DNA of 7,222 nucleotides from Acidobacteriota bacterium. GTDB lineage: Bacteria > Acidobacteriota > Vicinamibacteria > Vicinamibacterales > CAVVIG01. The notes below the pieces were generated by a model, which was given only the letters and a program-made list of their open reading frames with translations, was not told the DNA's origin and did no database searches. The stretch's first letter is position 1. Each line of letters starts with the position of its first letter. The translations under genes and the position numbers were made by a program. Positions 1 through 5,560 of this stretch are shown piece after piece. The DNA lies in contig JACPZV010000351.1 of NCBI GenBank assembly GCA_016195295.1, forward strand, positions 1 to 7,222. The letters are read 5' to 3'.

Positions 1-34
1 AACAGGTCGCCGAGGTTGCTCGTGTCTCGCCTCT

Positions 35-241
35 TTAATGCATCCTCACGAAACGTTCACCCGCCAAAGACAGAGGGCACTCCGATTGGTGCGGAATGTT
101 CACCTGAAACACGATCCCATCGTCTCCGTCCTCGCTCACGAGAAGCGGTCCGATCGTTGCGCCGCAGTACTGGCAGGTCAAGCTCATGACGTGATCGGCC
201 TCGTCAAGAAGTGGGATCAAGTAACTCACGATCTGAGCCAT
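35..241 (-). CDS. Small CxxC protein, putative zinc-binding, hypothetical
   Basis: This encodes a 68-residue protein beginning MAQIVSYLIP and ending FVRMH before a TAA stop. A hydrophobic N-terminal stretch is followed by CQYCG (Cys23 and Cys26). Near the C-terminus comes H-x3-C (HQSEC, His51 and Cys55), so the four residues could form one zinc site. I do not recognise the family. The start at 241 is preferred because GAGG lies about six bases upstream. The same frame is open up to 451, but the upstream part reads like random Arg/Cys-rich sequence. An ATG at 253 lacks a good SD, and so does one at 187 just before the CxxC. Codon usage looks coding. It is probably a separate transcription unit from the small gene at 783-553, since 311 bases lie between them. 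Confidence 0.6.
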   Translation of the reverse strand: MAQIVSYLIPLLDEADHVMSLTCQYCGATIGPLLVSEDGDDGIVFQVNIPHQSECPLSLAGERFVRMH

Positions 242-293
242 GGCCTGCCTCATGAACCAACACGTATGAACCGCAACGTTGGGGGTGGGCAGT

Positions 294-377
294 TTAGCGT
301 CGTGCCCAGGACGTCCGTTGGCAGCCTTCCTTGCAGTGGGCCACCGCAGGCAACATCCATCGTTGACGCCGCAGCAT
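294..377 (-). CDS. Possible 27-residue small ORF with strong SD
   Basis: An ATG at 377 is preceded by AGGAGG six bases upstream, the best SD in this intergenic stretch. The frame runs 27 codons (MLRRQRWMLPAVAHCKEGC and eight further residues) to a TAA. The peptide is basic and contains H-C-x3-C. It matches nothing I know. It lies upstream of the CxxC gene (start 241), so it could be a leader peptide, a tiny protein, or the remains of a gene broken by a frameshift. The evidence is the SD and its spacing only. Confidence 0.22.
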   Translation of the reverse strand: MLRRQRWMLPAVAHCKEGCQRTSWARR

Positions 378-532
378 CGTGCACCTCCTGTTGCTCGCTT
401 GTGCGAGTCCTCGGGACTCTTCACTCGTTTCAGAACGCCGGTACAAAACACTTGGTTAGTGTCGGCAATCCCGCGGAGACACGTCTGCGGAAGATGCCGA
501 CTGCGCCCGCCAGCGGCGCGTTGCGGCGAGGG

Positions 533-547
533 CGACGCCTGGCGTCG
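533..547 (-). terminator. Hairpin after the 783-553 gene, weak terminator candidate
   Basis: A perfect 7-bp dyad (CGACGCC and GGCGTCG around one central base) lies five bases past the TAA of the small gene. In minus-strand RNA it would fold as a 5 to 6-bp GC-rich hairpin. No U-tract follows, so it is not a standard intrinsic terminator. It may instead mark an mRNA 3' end or be chance. Confidence 0.25.
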
Positions 548-552
548 AACGT

Positions 553-783
553 TTACCGCGGCCTGACCTGACCGTCCGTCGGCTGCGCCGTGTCAGCCAC
601 CAGCCATACCAGCGCGAACAGCACGGGGGGGGCGACGTCCATTCCGAACTGTTCCGTCGTGCGGAACACACGGGTCCCGATGGGGCCGCCGTGACTGCCG
701 CGGCTCGATAAGCGACACACCAGCAAGAGGATGCCGGAGAAGATCCGCCAACGCCATTTCCCACTCCGCTTTCCGCCTGCCAT
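553..783 (-). CDS. Small putative membrane protein, hypothetical
   Basis: This is a 76-residue ORF starting MAGGKRSGKWRWR. A basic N-terminus is followed by a hydrophobic run (about residues 14-23, IFSGILLLVC). A second hydrophobic stretch (about residues 50-62, APPVLFALVWLVA) precedes a polar tail. A GGAG sits seven bases before the ATG at 783, and about four fifths of codons end in G or C, as in true genes here. The frame could start at 828, but no SD supports that. The start is 66 bases past the radical SAM stop and in the same frame, so it may be the last gene of that operon. I do not recognise a family. The short hydrophobic segments make membrane insertion only a suggestion. Confidence 0.5.
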   Translation of the reverse strand: MAGGKRSGKWRWRIFSGILLLVCRLSSRGSHGGPIGTRVFRTTEQFGMDVAPPVLFALVWLVADTAQPTDGQVRPR

Positions 784-849
784 ACCCTGACTCCGTTGTG
801 CATTCGGGTGCCTCGAGTCACGGTCCATCGTAATGCCTTCGGCGTGGTG

Positions 850-2595
850 TCAGAGCGCGGCCATGCGGAGTCGGCGCGAACGTGACCACGGCGTGCCTCC
901 CCGGCCAGCCGTGATCGCCTGACACCAGTCGGGTCGCACCGTCGCGAGCAGATCGTCGCGCGTGACGTGCGGCAGCGGCCGACCGCCGTAGATCGACCCG
1001 GCGCGTTCGAGCCACCGTTCCGGGACGAGTCCCGAAAACTGGACGAGCGGCCAGGTGAAATTGGGGCCGTTGACGCGCCGCAATCGCGCGGCCCAGAGGA
1101 CAAGTGAGCCGACGCCGAACGAGAGCTTGCCCCACGTCGTCTGGAGTCCGATGCGCGAAGCAACGGCCCAGGCCTGCATGATCACCTGCCACTGCAGCCT
1201 CGACAGGTGCCGTGTCTCCCGGACGCCCTCCCCGTTTTGCATCCGGGTCTTGACCAGCGGTGTAAAGATGGATGGCACCCACATACAGCGCAGGCCGCGG
1301 CGCTCCGCCTCGTACAGCAAGTCGAGCGTCGCCATGCAGTCTTCGTCGGTTTCGCCCGGCGATCCGACGATGAGCGTGCACACCGGGAACCAGTTGTGCT
1401 GATTCAGAATCGCCAGGCCGTTGAGAACGACGTGCGGCCAGTCCTTGATGTCGAACGGCAGCGCTTTGCCGGCCATGATCTGCCGCGCCACTCGAACCGA
1501 CCCGGTCTCGATCCCGATGAGCGGCGCGAGGACGCGGCCTTCGGGATGGGTGCTGACCGATGGCAGCCGGATCGGGCTCCGATCGAGCAGCAGCGCGCTC
1601 AACTCGCCGATCAAGTCGGGATCGACCAGCGCGGGGGCGATCGTCGCGTGCGACAGGGTGATCTGCTCGACGCCGGGATATTCGACGATGCTGCGATAGA
1701 GGTCGAGGAGTTCCGACCGGTTCGGTACGAAAAACGGCAAGCCTGCTTCGTCGGTCCGCCAGATGAACATGTCCTCGGTCGCGAGCGAGATCTGACGGTT
1801 CCCAGCGGCGACGTTCGCGCGCACCGCCTTCATGATGCGGTCTTTTGGGATCGAAATCCGCGGGTGCAGGTCGGGCGCACAAAACGCGCACCGCCGGCCG
1901 CAGCCGGTGGTCATCTCGATGACGCCGAACGACGTGCGCGTGTCGGGCACAACGAGCTGGGCGGCGTCGTGAGGATGATGCGCCTCGATCCGCCGAGGCA
2001 CTGGATCGCCCGCCAGCGCGTGCCGAAATAACGCGACGACCTCGTCACTCTCCGCGCGACCGCTGACGACGGTGTCGATGCCGAGCTCTTCCTCGGTCTG
2101 CGTCTCTTCGATTTGCCACGCGCCTGAACCGCCCACGATGACGGTGAAGCGGTATCGCCGGCGGCCCTCCCGAATCGTGTCGAACATCCGGCGCGCATAC
2201 AGCGCGTTGATCGGCTCGCGCGACGACCCGAAGATCGAGGCATAGACGCCTGCGGCGAAGGTCGTGCCGAGCGGGTTGTGCGTAGAGACCGCGACAACGC
2301 GGGTCGCGTCGCCGATGAACTGGAGGAGTTGATCGGGATAACACACCGCGACGCATTCGGGGCCGAACTCGCGGGCCAGTACGGCCTCGAGCACCCGCAG
2401 GCCGGCTGGCGCCGTCCCGGCGGCCCCGGTCCTGGTCGTCGGAACGTTACGCCAGGCCGGATACTTCTTGTCAATCACCCATTCCATCCAGCCGGGCATG
2501 GACGCCAGCGACATCTGGATGAAGAAGCCCGCGTGATCGATACTCTCGGTCAGCGGAGCGGTCAGCACAATCGGCACACCGGCATGTTCGGCCAT
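850..2595 (-). CDS. B12-binding-type radical SAM protein
   Basis: This 581-residue protein begins MAEHAGVPIV. Residues about 75-195 resemble the Rossmann-like cobalamin-binding domain that precedes many radical SAM domains: VVAVSTHNPLG at 100-110, VIVGG at 152-156, and GIDTVVSGRAESDEVV at 172-187. The usual DxHxxG cobalamin ligand is not visible, so B12 may bind base-off or not at all. The radical SAM domain follows, with C232-GRR-C236-AF-C239 (CxxxCxxC) to hold the 4Fe-4S cluster. Further core motifs are GIETGS (361-366) and GSPGETDED (411-419). About 150 further residues, rich in Trp and Arg, could bind substrate. The start at 2595 has GAGGT about six bases upstream. An in-frame ATG at 2724 would add 43 residues without family character. 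It lies 158 bases after the anti-sigma gene. The substrate is unknown; the class includes methyltransferases, cyclases and methylthiotransferases. Confidence 0.93.
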   Translation of the reverse strand: MAEHAGVPIVLTAPLTESIDHAGFFIQMSLASMPGWMEWVIDKKYPAWRNVPTTRTGAAGTAPAGLRVLEAVLAREFGPECVAVCYPDQLLQFIGDATRVVAVSTHNPLGTTFAAGVYASIFGSSREPINALYARRMFDTIREGRRRYRFTVIVGGSGAWQIEETQTEEELGIDTVVSGRAESDEVVALFRHALAGDPVPRRIEAHHPHDAAQLVVPDTRTSFGVIEMTTGCGRRCAFCAPDLHPRISIPKDRIMKAVRANVAAGNRQISLATEDMFIWRTDEAGLPFFVPNRSELLDLYRSIVEYPGVEQITLSHATIAPALVDPDLIGELSALLLDRSPIRLPSVSTHPEGRVLAPLIGIETGSVRVARQIMAGKALPFDIKDWPHVVLNGLAILNQHNWFPVCTLIVGSPGETDEDCMATLDLLYEAERRGLRCMWVPSIFTPLVKTRMQNGEGVRETRHLSRLQWQVIMQAWAVASRIGLQTTWGKLSFGVGSLVLWAARLRRVNGPNFTWPLVQFSGLVPERWLERAGSIYGGRPLPHVTRDDLLATVRPDWCQAITAGRGGTPWSRSRRLRMAAL

Positions 2596-2728
2596 CGTTA
2601 CCTCGCGTGAACCGTCGGCAGGGGACGTGCCCGGCCGGAGCAAGTATCTCGATCGGGTGTTGGGCTTGTGTAGGCCGCTTTCGTGGGTGCTGGCGTGCCT
2701 GGGCGAGGGCAGACCGGCGAGCATCAAG

Positions 2729-2740
2729 AGCTGCGCAGCT
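2729..2740. repeat. 12-bp perfect palindrome AGCTGCGCAGCT
   Basis: The palindrome lies in the gap between the anti-sigma and radical SAM genes. In minus-strand RNA it could form a short 4-bp hairpin. It sits between a strong SD-like AGGAGG just past the anti-sigma stop and an in-frame ATG at 2724. A regulatory role is possible but unproven. Confidence 0.35.
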
Positions 2741-2753
2741 AACCGCGCCTCCT

Positions 2754-2996
2754 TTACTCGAGGCCCGCAATCGCGTGTCGCACCCGAGCGCGCAGCTCTT
2801 CCGGCGGATCGACGTCCTCGCACTGGCTCAGGCAGCGCCACACCAGCTCGTGCTCGTGCCATTCGAACTGGCAACCGGAACAGAACGACAGATGCTCCTC
2901 GACCGCTGCCCGAGCGGTGTGGTCCAATTCGCCAGCTACTAGAGCCGGCAGCTCGACTCGCACTTCGTGACACAGTTTTCCGGGTTCGGCACTCAT
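2754..2996 (-). CDS. Zinc-finger anti-sigma factor (ZAS / zf-HC2 type), soluble
   Basis: This 80-residue protein (MSAEPGKLCHEVRVELPALV...) carries the anti-sigma zinc-binding pattern: Cys9, then H35-LSF-C39-SG-C42 (HxxxCxxC). The domain normally wraps around the ECF sigma factor and blocks it from RNA polymerase. No membrane segment follows, so it should act in the cytoplasm, like the redox-sensing anti-sigmas of the RsrA/ChrR type. A second cysteine pair, Cys55 and Cys59, could add redox sensitivity. The start codon overlaps the sigma stop by four bases (ATGA), which fixes the start and implies translational coupling at near-equal amounts. The sensed signal is unknown. Zinc or thiol oxidation is an inference from the motif. 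Confidence 0.9.
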   Translation of the reverse strand: MSAEPGKLCHEVRVELPALVAGELDHTARAAVEEHLSFCSGCQFEWHEHELVWRCLSQCEDVDPPEELRARVRHAIAGLE

Positions 2997-3574
2997 GGTT
3001 CCTTCAGCTCCCCAGTGACGATGTCCAGTGAGCGGCGGAGCTTCTGCATGGCCTGGAACGCGCGCTGCTTGACGGCATTCTCCGAGATGCCCAGGACCTC
3101 TCCAATCTCCGCATAGCTCATACCCCGATAGCGATTCAGCACGATGACTTCGCGCTGGGTCAGTGGCAATGCGCCGATCGCTTCCGACACGATGAGATCA
3201 ATTTCGGGGCTGTGACCCCGCGGATCCTTTGCGCGTTCCATACCAATCTGCTCATTGAATACGTCACTCTTGGCAATCGGTTGCCGTCGCTGATGACGCG
3301 CGTCATCTCGCAGCACGTTGCGGGCGATGGTAAAGATCCAGTGGCGAAAGGGCGCCTGTGGGCGATACTGGTGCCGCCCCGTGTGCAGCTTCAGAAACGT
3401 CTTCTGGAACAGATCGTCAGCCGCGTCCCGAGGTTGCGCCATGCGACGCAGAAAGTTGTAAATCGGCTTCGCGTAGCGCGCATACAGTTCGTCGAAGGCC
3501 TCTTGGCTGCCGGCCTGATAGACGCGCATCAATTCTTCATCCGTCCGCGCGTCGACGGCCGGATCGCTCGTCAT
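2993..3574 (-). CDS. ECF-family RNA polymerase sigma factor
   Basis: This 193-residue protein (MTSDPAVDARTDEELMRVYQ...) has both ECF sigma domains. Sigma region 2 spans about residues 26-97 and includes the DAADDLFQKTFLKLH core and the FRHWIFTIARNVLRDDARH segment that melts and binds the -10 DNA. Sigma region 4 spans about residues 136-181 (LPLTQREVIVLNRYRGMSYA and the following helix-turn-helix), which reads the -35 element. The start at 3574 is chosen because its ATG overlaps the TGA of the DUF3179 gene in ATGA. The frame is open to 3658, but that extension only shadows the DUF3179 gene. Its own SD is weak (CAGG), so initiation probably relies on ribosomes arriving from the upstream gene. 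The stop overlaps the anti-sigma start. Its targets are unknown; autoregulation of this operon would be typical. Confidence 0.95.
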   Translation of the reverse strand: MTSDPAVDARTDEELMRVYQAGSQEAFDELYARYAKPIYNFLRRMAQPRDAADDLFQKTFLKLHTGRHQYRPQAPFRHWIFTIARNVLRDDARHQRRQPIAKSDVFNEQIGMERAKDPRGHSPEIDLIVSEAIGALPLTQREVIVLNRYRGMSYAEIGEVLGISENAVKQRAFQAMQKLRRSLDIVTGELKEP

Positions 3575-4158
3575 CGAGGCCTGAGCCACGACGTGCCCGC
3601 GGACGACGCCGGCGCCTCGAGTCCGCGCCAACCATGCAGCTGCCTCCACGTGCCCCACGTCGTGTGGAGCACGGGAACCATCGTGAGACGCTGCCCTCTT
3701 AACGGCCCGTCCAGCGCAAAGCCACCGGTCAACGACCAGACGCTTTCCGTCTGGCGGTCATAGAAAACGAACTCTCCGTTGTAGATTCCGTAGAAGTCGA
3801 AGGTAAGCCGCCGTCCGCCGATCACAGGGTCGAACCCGACCCCTGTTCCGCACACCGGTCAATACACGACGGCAAGCGGGTAATGCGCCGGGCCGACGGA
3901 GTCGTTCGCGACATGGTGCCACGCCATCAGGCGCAGCGGATAGGCGCGGCTTTCTCCCGCGATCGTCGCGCCAAGCACCTCCTCCTCGTCACCGAGATAC
4001 CTCGCTCGAGCCGCCGAGATGACTTCCGGATCGTCCAAGGGGACATACGGAGTCCTGCCACGGCTGACCATGATCTTGTCCCGCTGGAACGGCTCTTGAG
4101 CGGACCCTGCAAGACTGGCCGCGAGCAGGAAGATCATGACGAGATACGTCTTCCCCAT
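3571..4158 (-). CDS. Secreted DUF3179 protein, probable selenoprotein (in-frame TGA = Sec100)
   Basis: Read through one TGA at 3861-3859, this is a 195-residue DUF3179 protein. Residues 1-21 look like a signal peptide (MGKTYLVMIFLLAASLAGSA, cleavage near Gln21), giving an exported protein. Family-like segments lie on both sides of the TGA: PYVPLDDPEVISAARARYL and SRAYPLRLMAWHHVANDSVG before it, FDFYGIYNGEFVFYDRQTES and LHTTWGTW after it. The TGA falls where the family has the first Cys of Y-C-P-x-C-G-T, so the protein would read VVY-Sec-PVCGTG, with Sec100 and Cys103 as a UxxC redox pair. There is no other Cys. A SECIS-like hairpin follows the TGA. GAGGT precedes the ATG at 4158. It follows the metalloprotease gene by 9 bases and overlaps the sigma gene by four. 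A nonsense mutation or sequencing error is the alternative. The family's biochemical function is not established. Confidence 0.85.
3824..3846 (-). promoter_or_regulatory. Candidate bacterial SECIS hairpin
   Basis: The minus-strand RNA can form a hairpin starting 13 bases after the UGA. The lower stem is ACA with UGU, followed by one bulged G. The upper stem is GGGUCG paired with CGACCC, closed by a GGUU loop. This makes nine pairs in all. The loop begins at the 23rd base after the UGA. In E. coli fdhF, from memory, the SelB-binding hairpin has a GGUC loop beginning near base 19, a 4-bp upper stem and one bulged U below. The form is very close, but the bulged base here is G rather than U. Confidence 0.7.
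3859..3861 (-). other. In-frame TGA, proposed selenocysteine codon (Sec100)
   Basis: The codon context is GTG TAT TGA CCG GTG TGC GGA, that is V-Y-U-P-V-C-G. It replaces the first cysteine of the DUF3179 CxxC motif, and TGA differs from the Cys codons TGC and TGT by one base. The frame stays open for 95 codons afterwards, with family-conserved sequence. Confidence 0.8.
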
Positions 4159-4167
4159 ACGACCTCA

Positions 4168-4806
4168 CTATCCCAAGCCGTGACGGCGCAGCAGCTCTGC
4201 ACGGTCCGCCGCCGTCAAAGGGAAAAACCTGGGTTCCTCGGACTGATACTGCGCCGGCCGGCACGGCGCCGGTCTGCCGCACATGAGCGCCGTAGGATCA
4301 CTGTTGTGTGTCAATCCCAGGGCGTGTCCAAGTTCGTGCGCGATCACATTGCGCGAGACGTTCGGCAGGCTGAGCGGCGGCTGAAGATCCGGTCGGATCG
4401 CAATGAACGCACGTGTCGGGCCAATTGACCACTCAGACGAGATGAGCTGCTCATCCGTGGACAACCAGATGATGATGTCGCCGCGGAGATCGGTCAATTC
4501 ACGCGGTGCCTTGGGGGCCTCGTCGGCCTTCATGAGCCGCTGAATGTAGTCATCGAGAACGGGAACGATGGGCGATGCGAGGACGATCTCGGCTTCAAGC
4601 AAACGCACCGGCACCTTCAACTCTGAGCATGTCTGATTCCAGAACGCGATGGCCTCACGGGCGGCGGCCAACCGCCGGTCGCTCCCATCCGGGCTGAGGA
4701 TGACTACATTTCGGTGGCCGGTCTGTCGGCCGACCAACGACTGCGGTACGAGCAACAGCGTCAAGGCCATCGGCAACACGAACGGGGTCGTCGTGGGAAA
4801 CGTCAT
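4168..4806 (-). CDS. Secreted matrixin-like zinc metalloprotease
   Basis: This 212-residue protein has a hydrophobic N-terminus (residues about 9-25, FVLPMALTLLLVPQSLV) that should act as a signal peptide. The catalytic signature HELGHALGLTH occupies residues 157-167 and matches the metzincin HExxHxxGxxH. His157, His161 and His167 would bind zinc, and Glu158 would be the general base. A Met-turn follows at Met175 (TALMCG). The upstream segment DIIIWLSTDE followed by RAFIAIRPD fits the beta strands before the active-site helix of matrixins. Cys60, Cys176 and Cys182 could form a disulfide outside the cytoplasm. The substrate is unknown. The start at 4806 is the only one giving a full signal peptide, although its SD is weak. 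The stop is 9 bases before the DUF3179 start, so the two are very likely co-transcribed. Confidence 0.88.
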   Translation of the reverse strand: MTFPTTTPFVLPMALTLLLVPQSLVGRQTGHRNVVILSPDGSDRRLAAAREAIAFWNQTCSELKVPVRLLEAEIVLASPIVPVLDDYIQRLMKADEAPKAPRELTDLRGDIIIWLSTDEQLISSEWSIGPTRAFIAIRPDLQPPLSLPNVSRNVIAHELGHALGLTHNSDPTALMCGRPAPCRPAQYQSEEPRFFPLTAADRAELLRRHGLG

Positions 4807-4954
4807 AGCGACACTTCGATTCGTCGGGCCACGCGGTTCAAGGCGTGGTCGTCCACGTCACGTTTGGATGGCCGGGCGGTCGGGATCGTGAATCGCTAGC
4901 AGGCCATCACGGGGCCTTTCCACGCTCGTTGGACGAAACCTGATCCCGGATTCG

Positions 4955-5434
4955 CTACTTCGCTACCGCCGAGGCGATCTTCTGCAGTGTCGCATCCAAC
5001 TCAGTGCCGAGGCTGCCGAGCCCCTTGTACTTGCCGATGGTCGTCGACGGTTTCACCCACTCCACCATCGTGCCCATGGGTCCCTGCATCACCATGATGC
5101 GCAGCGGGACCTCCGCCGAGGCATCCATGTTCCCCTCGAAGATCCGCTTGCCGTATCGCGGGTGGAAGAACTCGACGGTCGTCATCGGATTTGCGTCCAC
5201 GCCCACCATCTTGAGCATTTGCTGGTGGTCGGCCGAGAAGAGCACCATCATCTGCTGTCCTTCGATCGCTTGCTTGACGTTGCTCACGGTCTCGTCGAAA
5301 CCGTACTTCGACATGACCATGCCTCGGTCTTTCGGAACGGCCATCGTCTTCTTTTCTTGGGCCACGACGCCGACCGACAGCAGCATCAGTGTGACGAGCG
5401 AGCCGACAAGTACGCGGGACGTGCGAGTAGGCAT
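4955..5434 (-). CDS. Secreted DUF302 family protein (copy 1)
   Basis: This 159-residue protein has a clear signal peptide, MPTRTSRVLVGSLVTLMLLS followed by VGVVAQ, with cleavage near residue 26. The mature part is a single DUF302 domain, recognisable from VEFFHPRYGKRIFE (87-100), the segment around ASAEVPLRIMVM (105-116) and the C-terminal GKYKGLGSLGTELDATLQKI (134-153). It is methionine-rich. The molecular role of DUF302 is not established. It is a paralogue of the next gene upstream (6043-5561). The start at 5434 has AAGGAG six bases upstream. An identical SD and ATG lie 18 bases earlier (start 5452, adding MNKENA), and an in-frame ATG at 5479 lies inside a hairpin loop with no SD. Confidence 0.88.
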   Translation of the reverse strand: MPTRTSRVLVGSLVTLMLLSVGVVAQEKKTMAVPKDRGMVMSKYGFDETVSNVKQAIEGQQMMVLFSADHQQMLKMVGVDANPMTTVEFFHPRYGKRIFEGNMDASAEVPLRIMVMQGPMGTMVEWVKPSTTIGKYKGLGSLGTELDATLQKIASAVAK

Positions 5435-5467
5435 GGCATTCTCCTTGTTCATGGCATTCTCCTTGTT
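5432..5467 (-). repeat. Tandem 18-bp duplication of an SD plus start codon
   Basis: Two perfect adjacent copies of an 18-bp unit lie here. On the minus strand each reads AACAAGGAGAATGCCATG, an SD followed six bases later by ATG. The unit is six codons, so both starts are in the same frame of the DUF302 gene, at 5452 and 5434. Either or both could be used. Confidence 0.9.
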
Positions 5468-5468
5468 T

Positions 5469-5488
5469 CCGTCTCTCATAACAGACGG
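5469..5488 (-). promoter_or_regulatory. Leader hairpin upstream of the duplicated ribosome binding site
   Basis: CCGTCT and AGACGG form a perfect 6-bp stem around an 8-base loop, one base upstream of the duplicated SD unit on the minus strand. No U-tract follows, so it does not look like a terminator between the two DUF302 genes. It could stabilise the mRNA or affect translation. Confidence 0.35.
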
Positions 5489-5560
5489 CGATACGTGAAC
5501 GGGGTATGACTTGAGCCTGCGGCTGATAGGGCCGACGGCAATGAGCGGATCATTTGCGTT

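Larger units (their letters stand above)
242..552. other. Gap of 311 bases with no convincing gene; small palindromes
   Basis: Open frames on both strands here have no recognisable domain and look like chance in GC-rich DNA. The stretch is probably the 3' end of one minus-strand unit and the leader of the next (the CxxC protein). It holds three small dyads: a 15-bp odd palindrome at 533-547 just past the upstream gene's stop, a 5-bp inverted repeat ACACT/AGTGT at 448-462, and GAGTCC-TCG-GGACTC at 405-419. It also contains a possible 27-codon ORF at 377-294. A weak minus-strand promoter could be drawn around the 448-462 dyad (TTGCCG, 17 bases, TGTACC), but the match is poor. Confidence 0.4.

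Noticed and set aside
456..1891. Minus-strand frames at 456-1163 and 818-1891
   Set aside because: They overlap the radical SAM gene in other frames and are dominated by Arg, Ser and Ala without recognisable motifs.
1207..2031. Long plus-strand frame, 274 codons, inside the radical SAM gene
   Set aside because: It is antisense to a gene with clear motifs. It is rich in Arg, Asp and Gln with no domain, as expected for a GC-rich shadow.
3575..3658. N-terminal extension of the sigma factor to an upstream start at 3658
   Set aside because: The extension overlaps the DUF3179 coding sequence in another frame and has no ECF character. The ATGA overlap at 3574 is a typical operon start.
3571..4158. 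Two separate genes, or a pseudogene split by a nonsense mutation
   Set aside because: The downstream half has no SD and would begin inside the CxxC motif at a GTG codon. The upstream half would end just before the motif. Exact placement on a conserved Cys, an otherwise intact frame and the SECIS-like hairpin favour Sec. The pseudogene reading remains possible if the genome lacks Sec machinery.
4807..4840. ECF-type promoter (TGAACC, 16 bases, CGAA) before the metalloprotease
   Set aside because: It is a weak resemblance, and the -10 would lie only about a dozen bases from the start codon. The target motif of this sigma factor is unknown.
4901..4917. Terminator-like dyad AGGCC/GGCCT between the DUF302 and metalloprotease genes
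   Set aside because: The stem is only 5 bp. On the minus strand, where both genes lie, no U-tract follows. The short T-run is on the plus strand.
5435..5479. DUF302 copy 1 starting at the ATG at 5479
   Set aside because: That ATG is in the loop of a hairpin and has no SD. The encoded extension is only the translated duplicated SD region.
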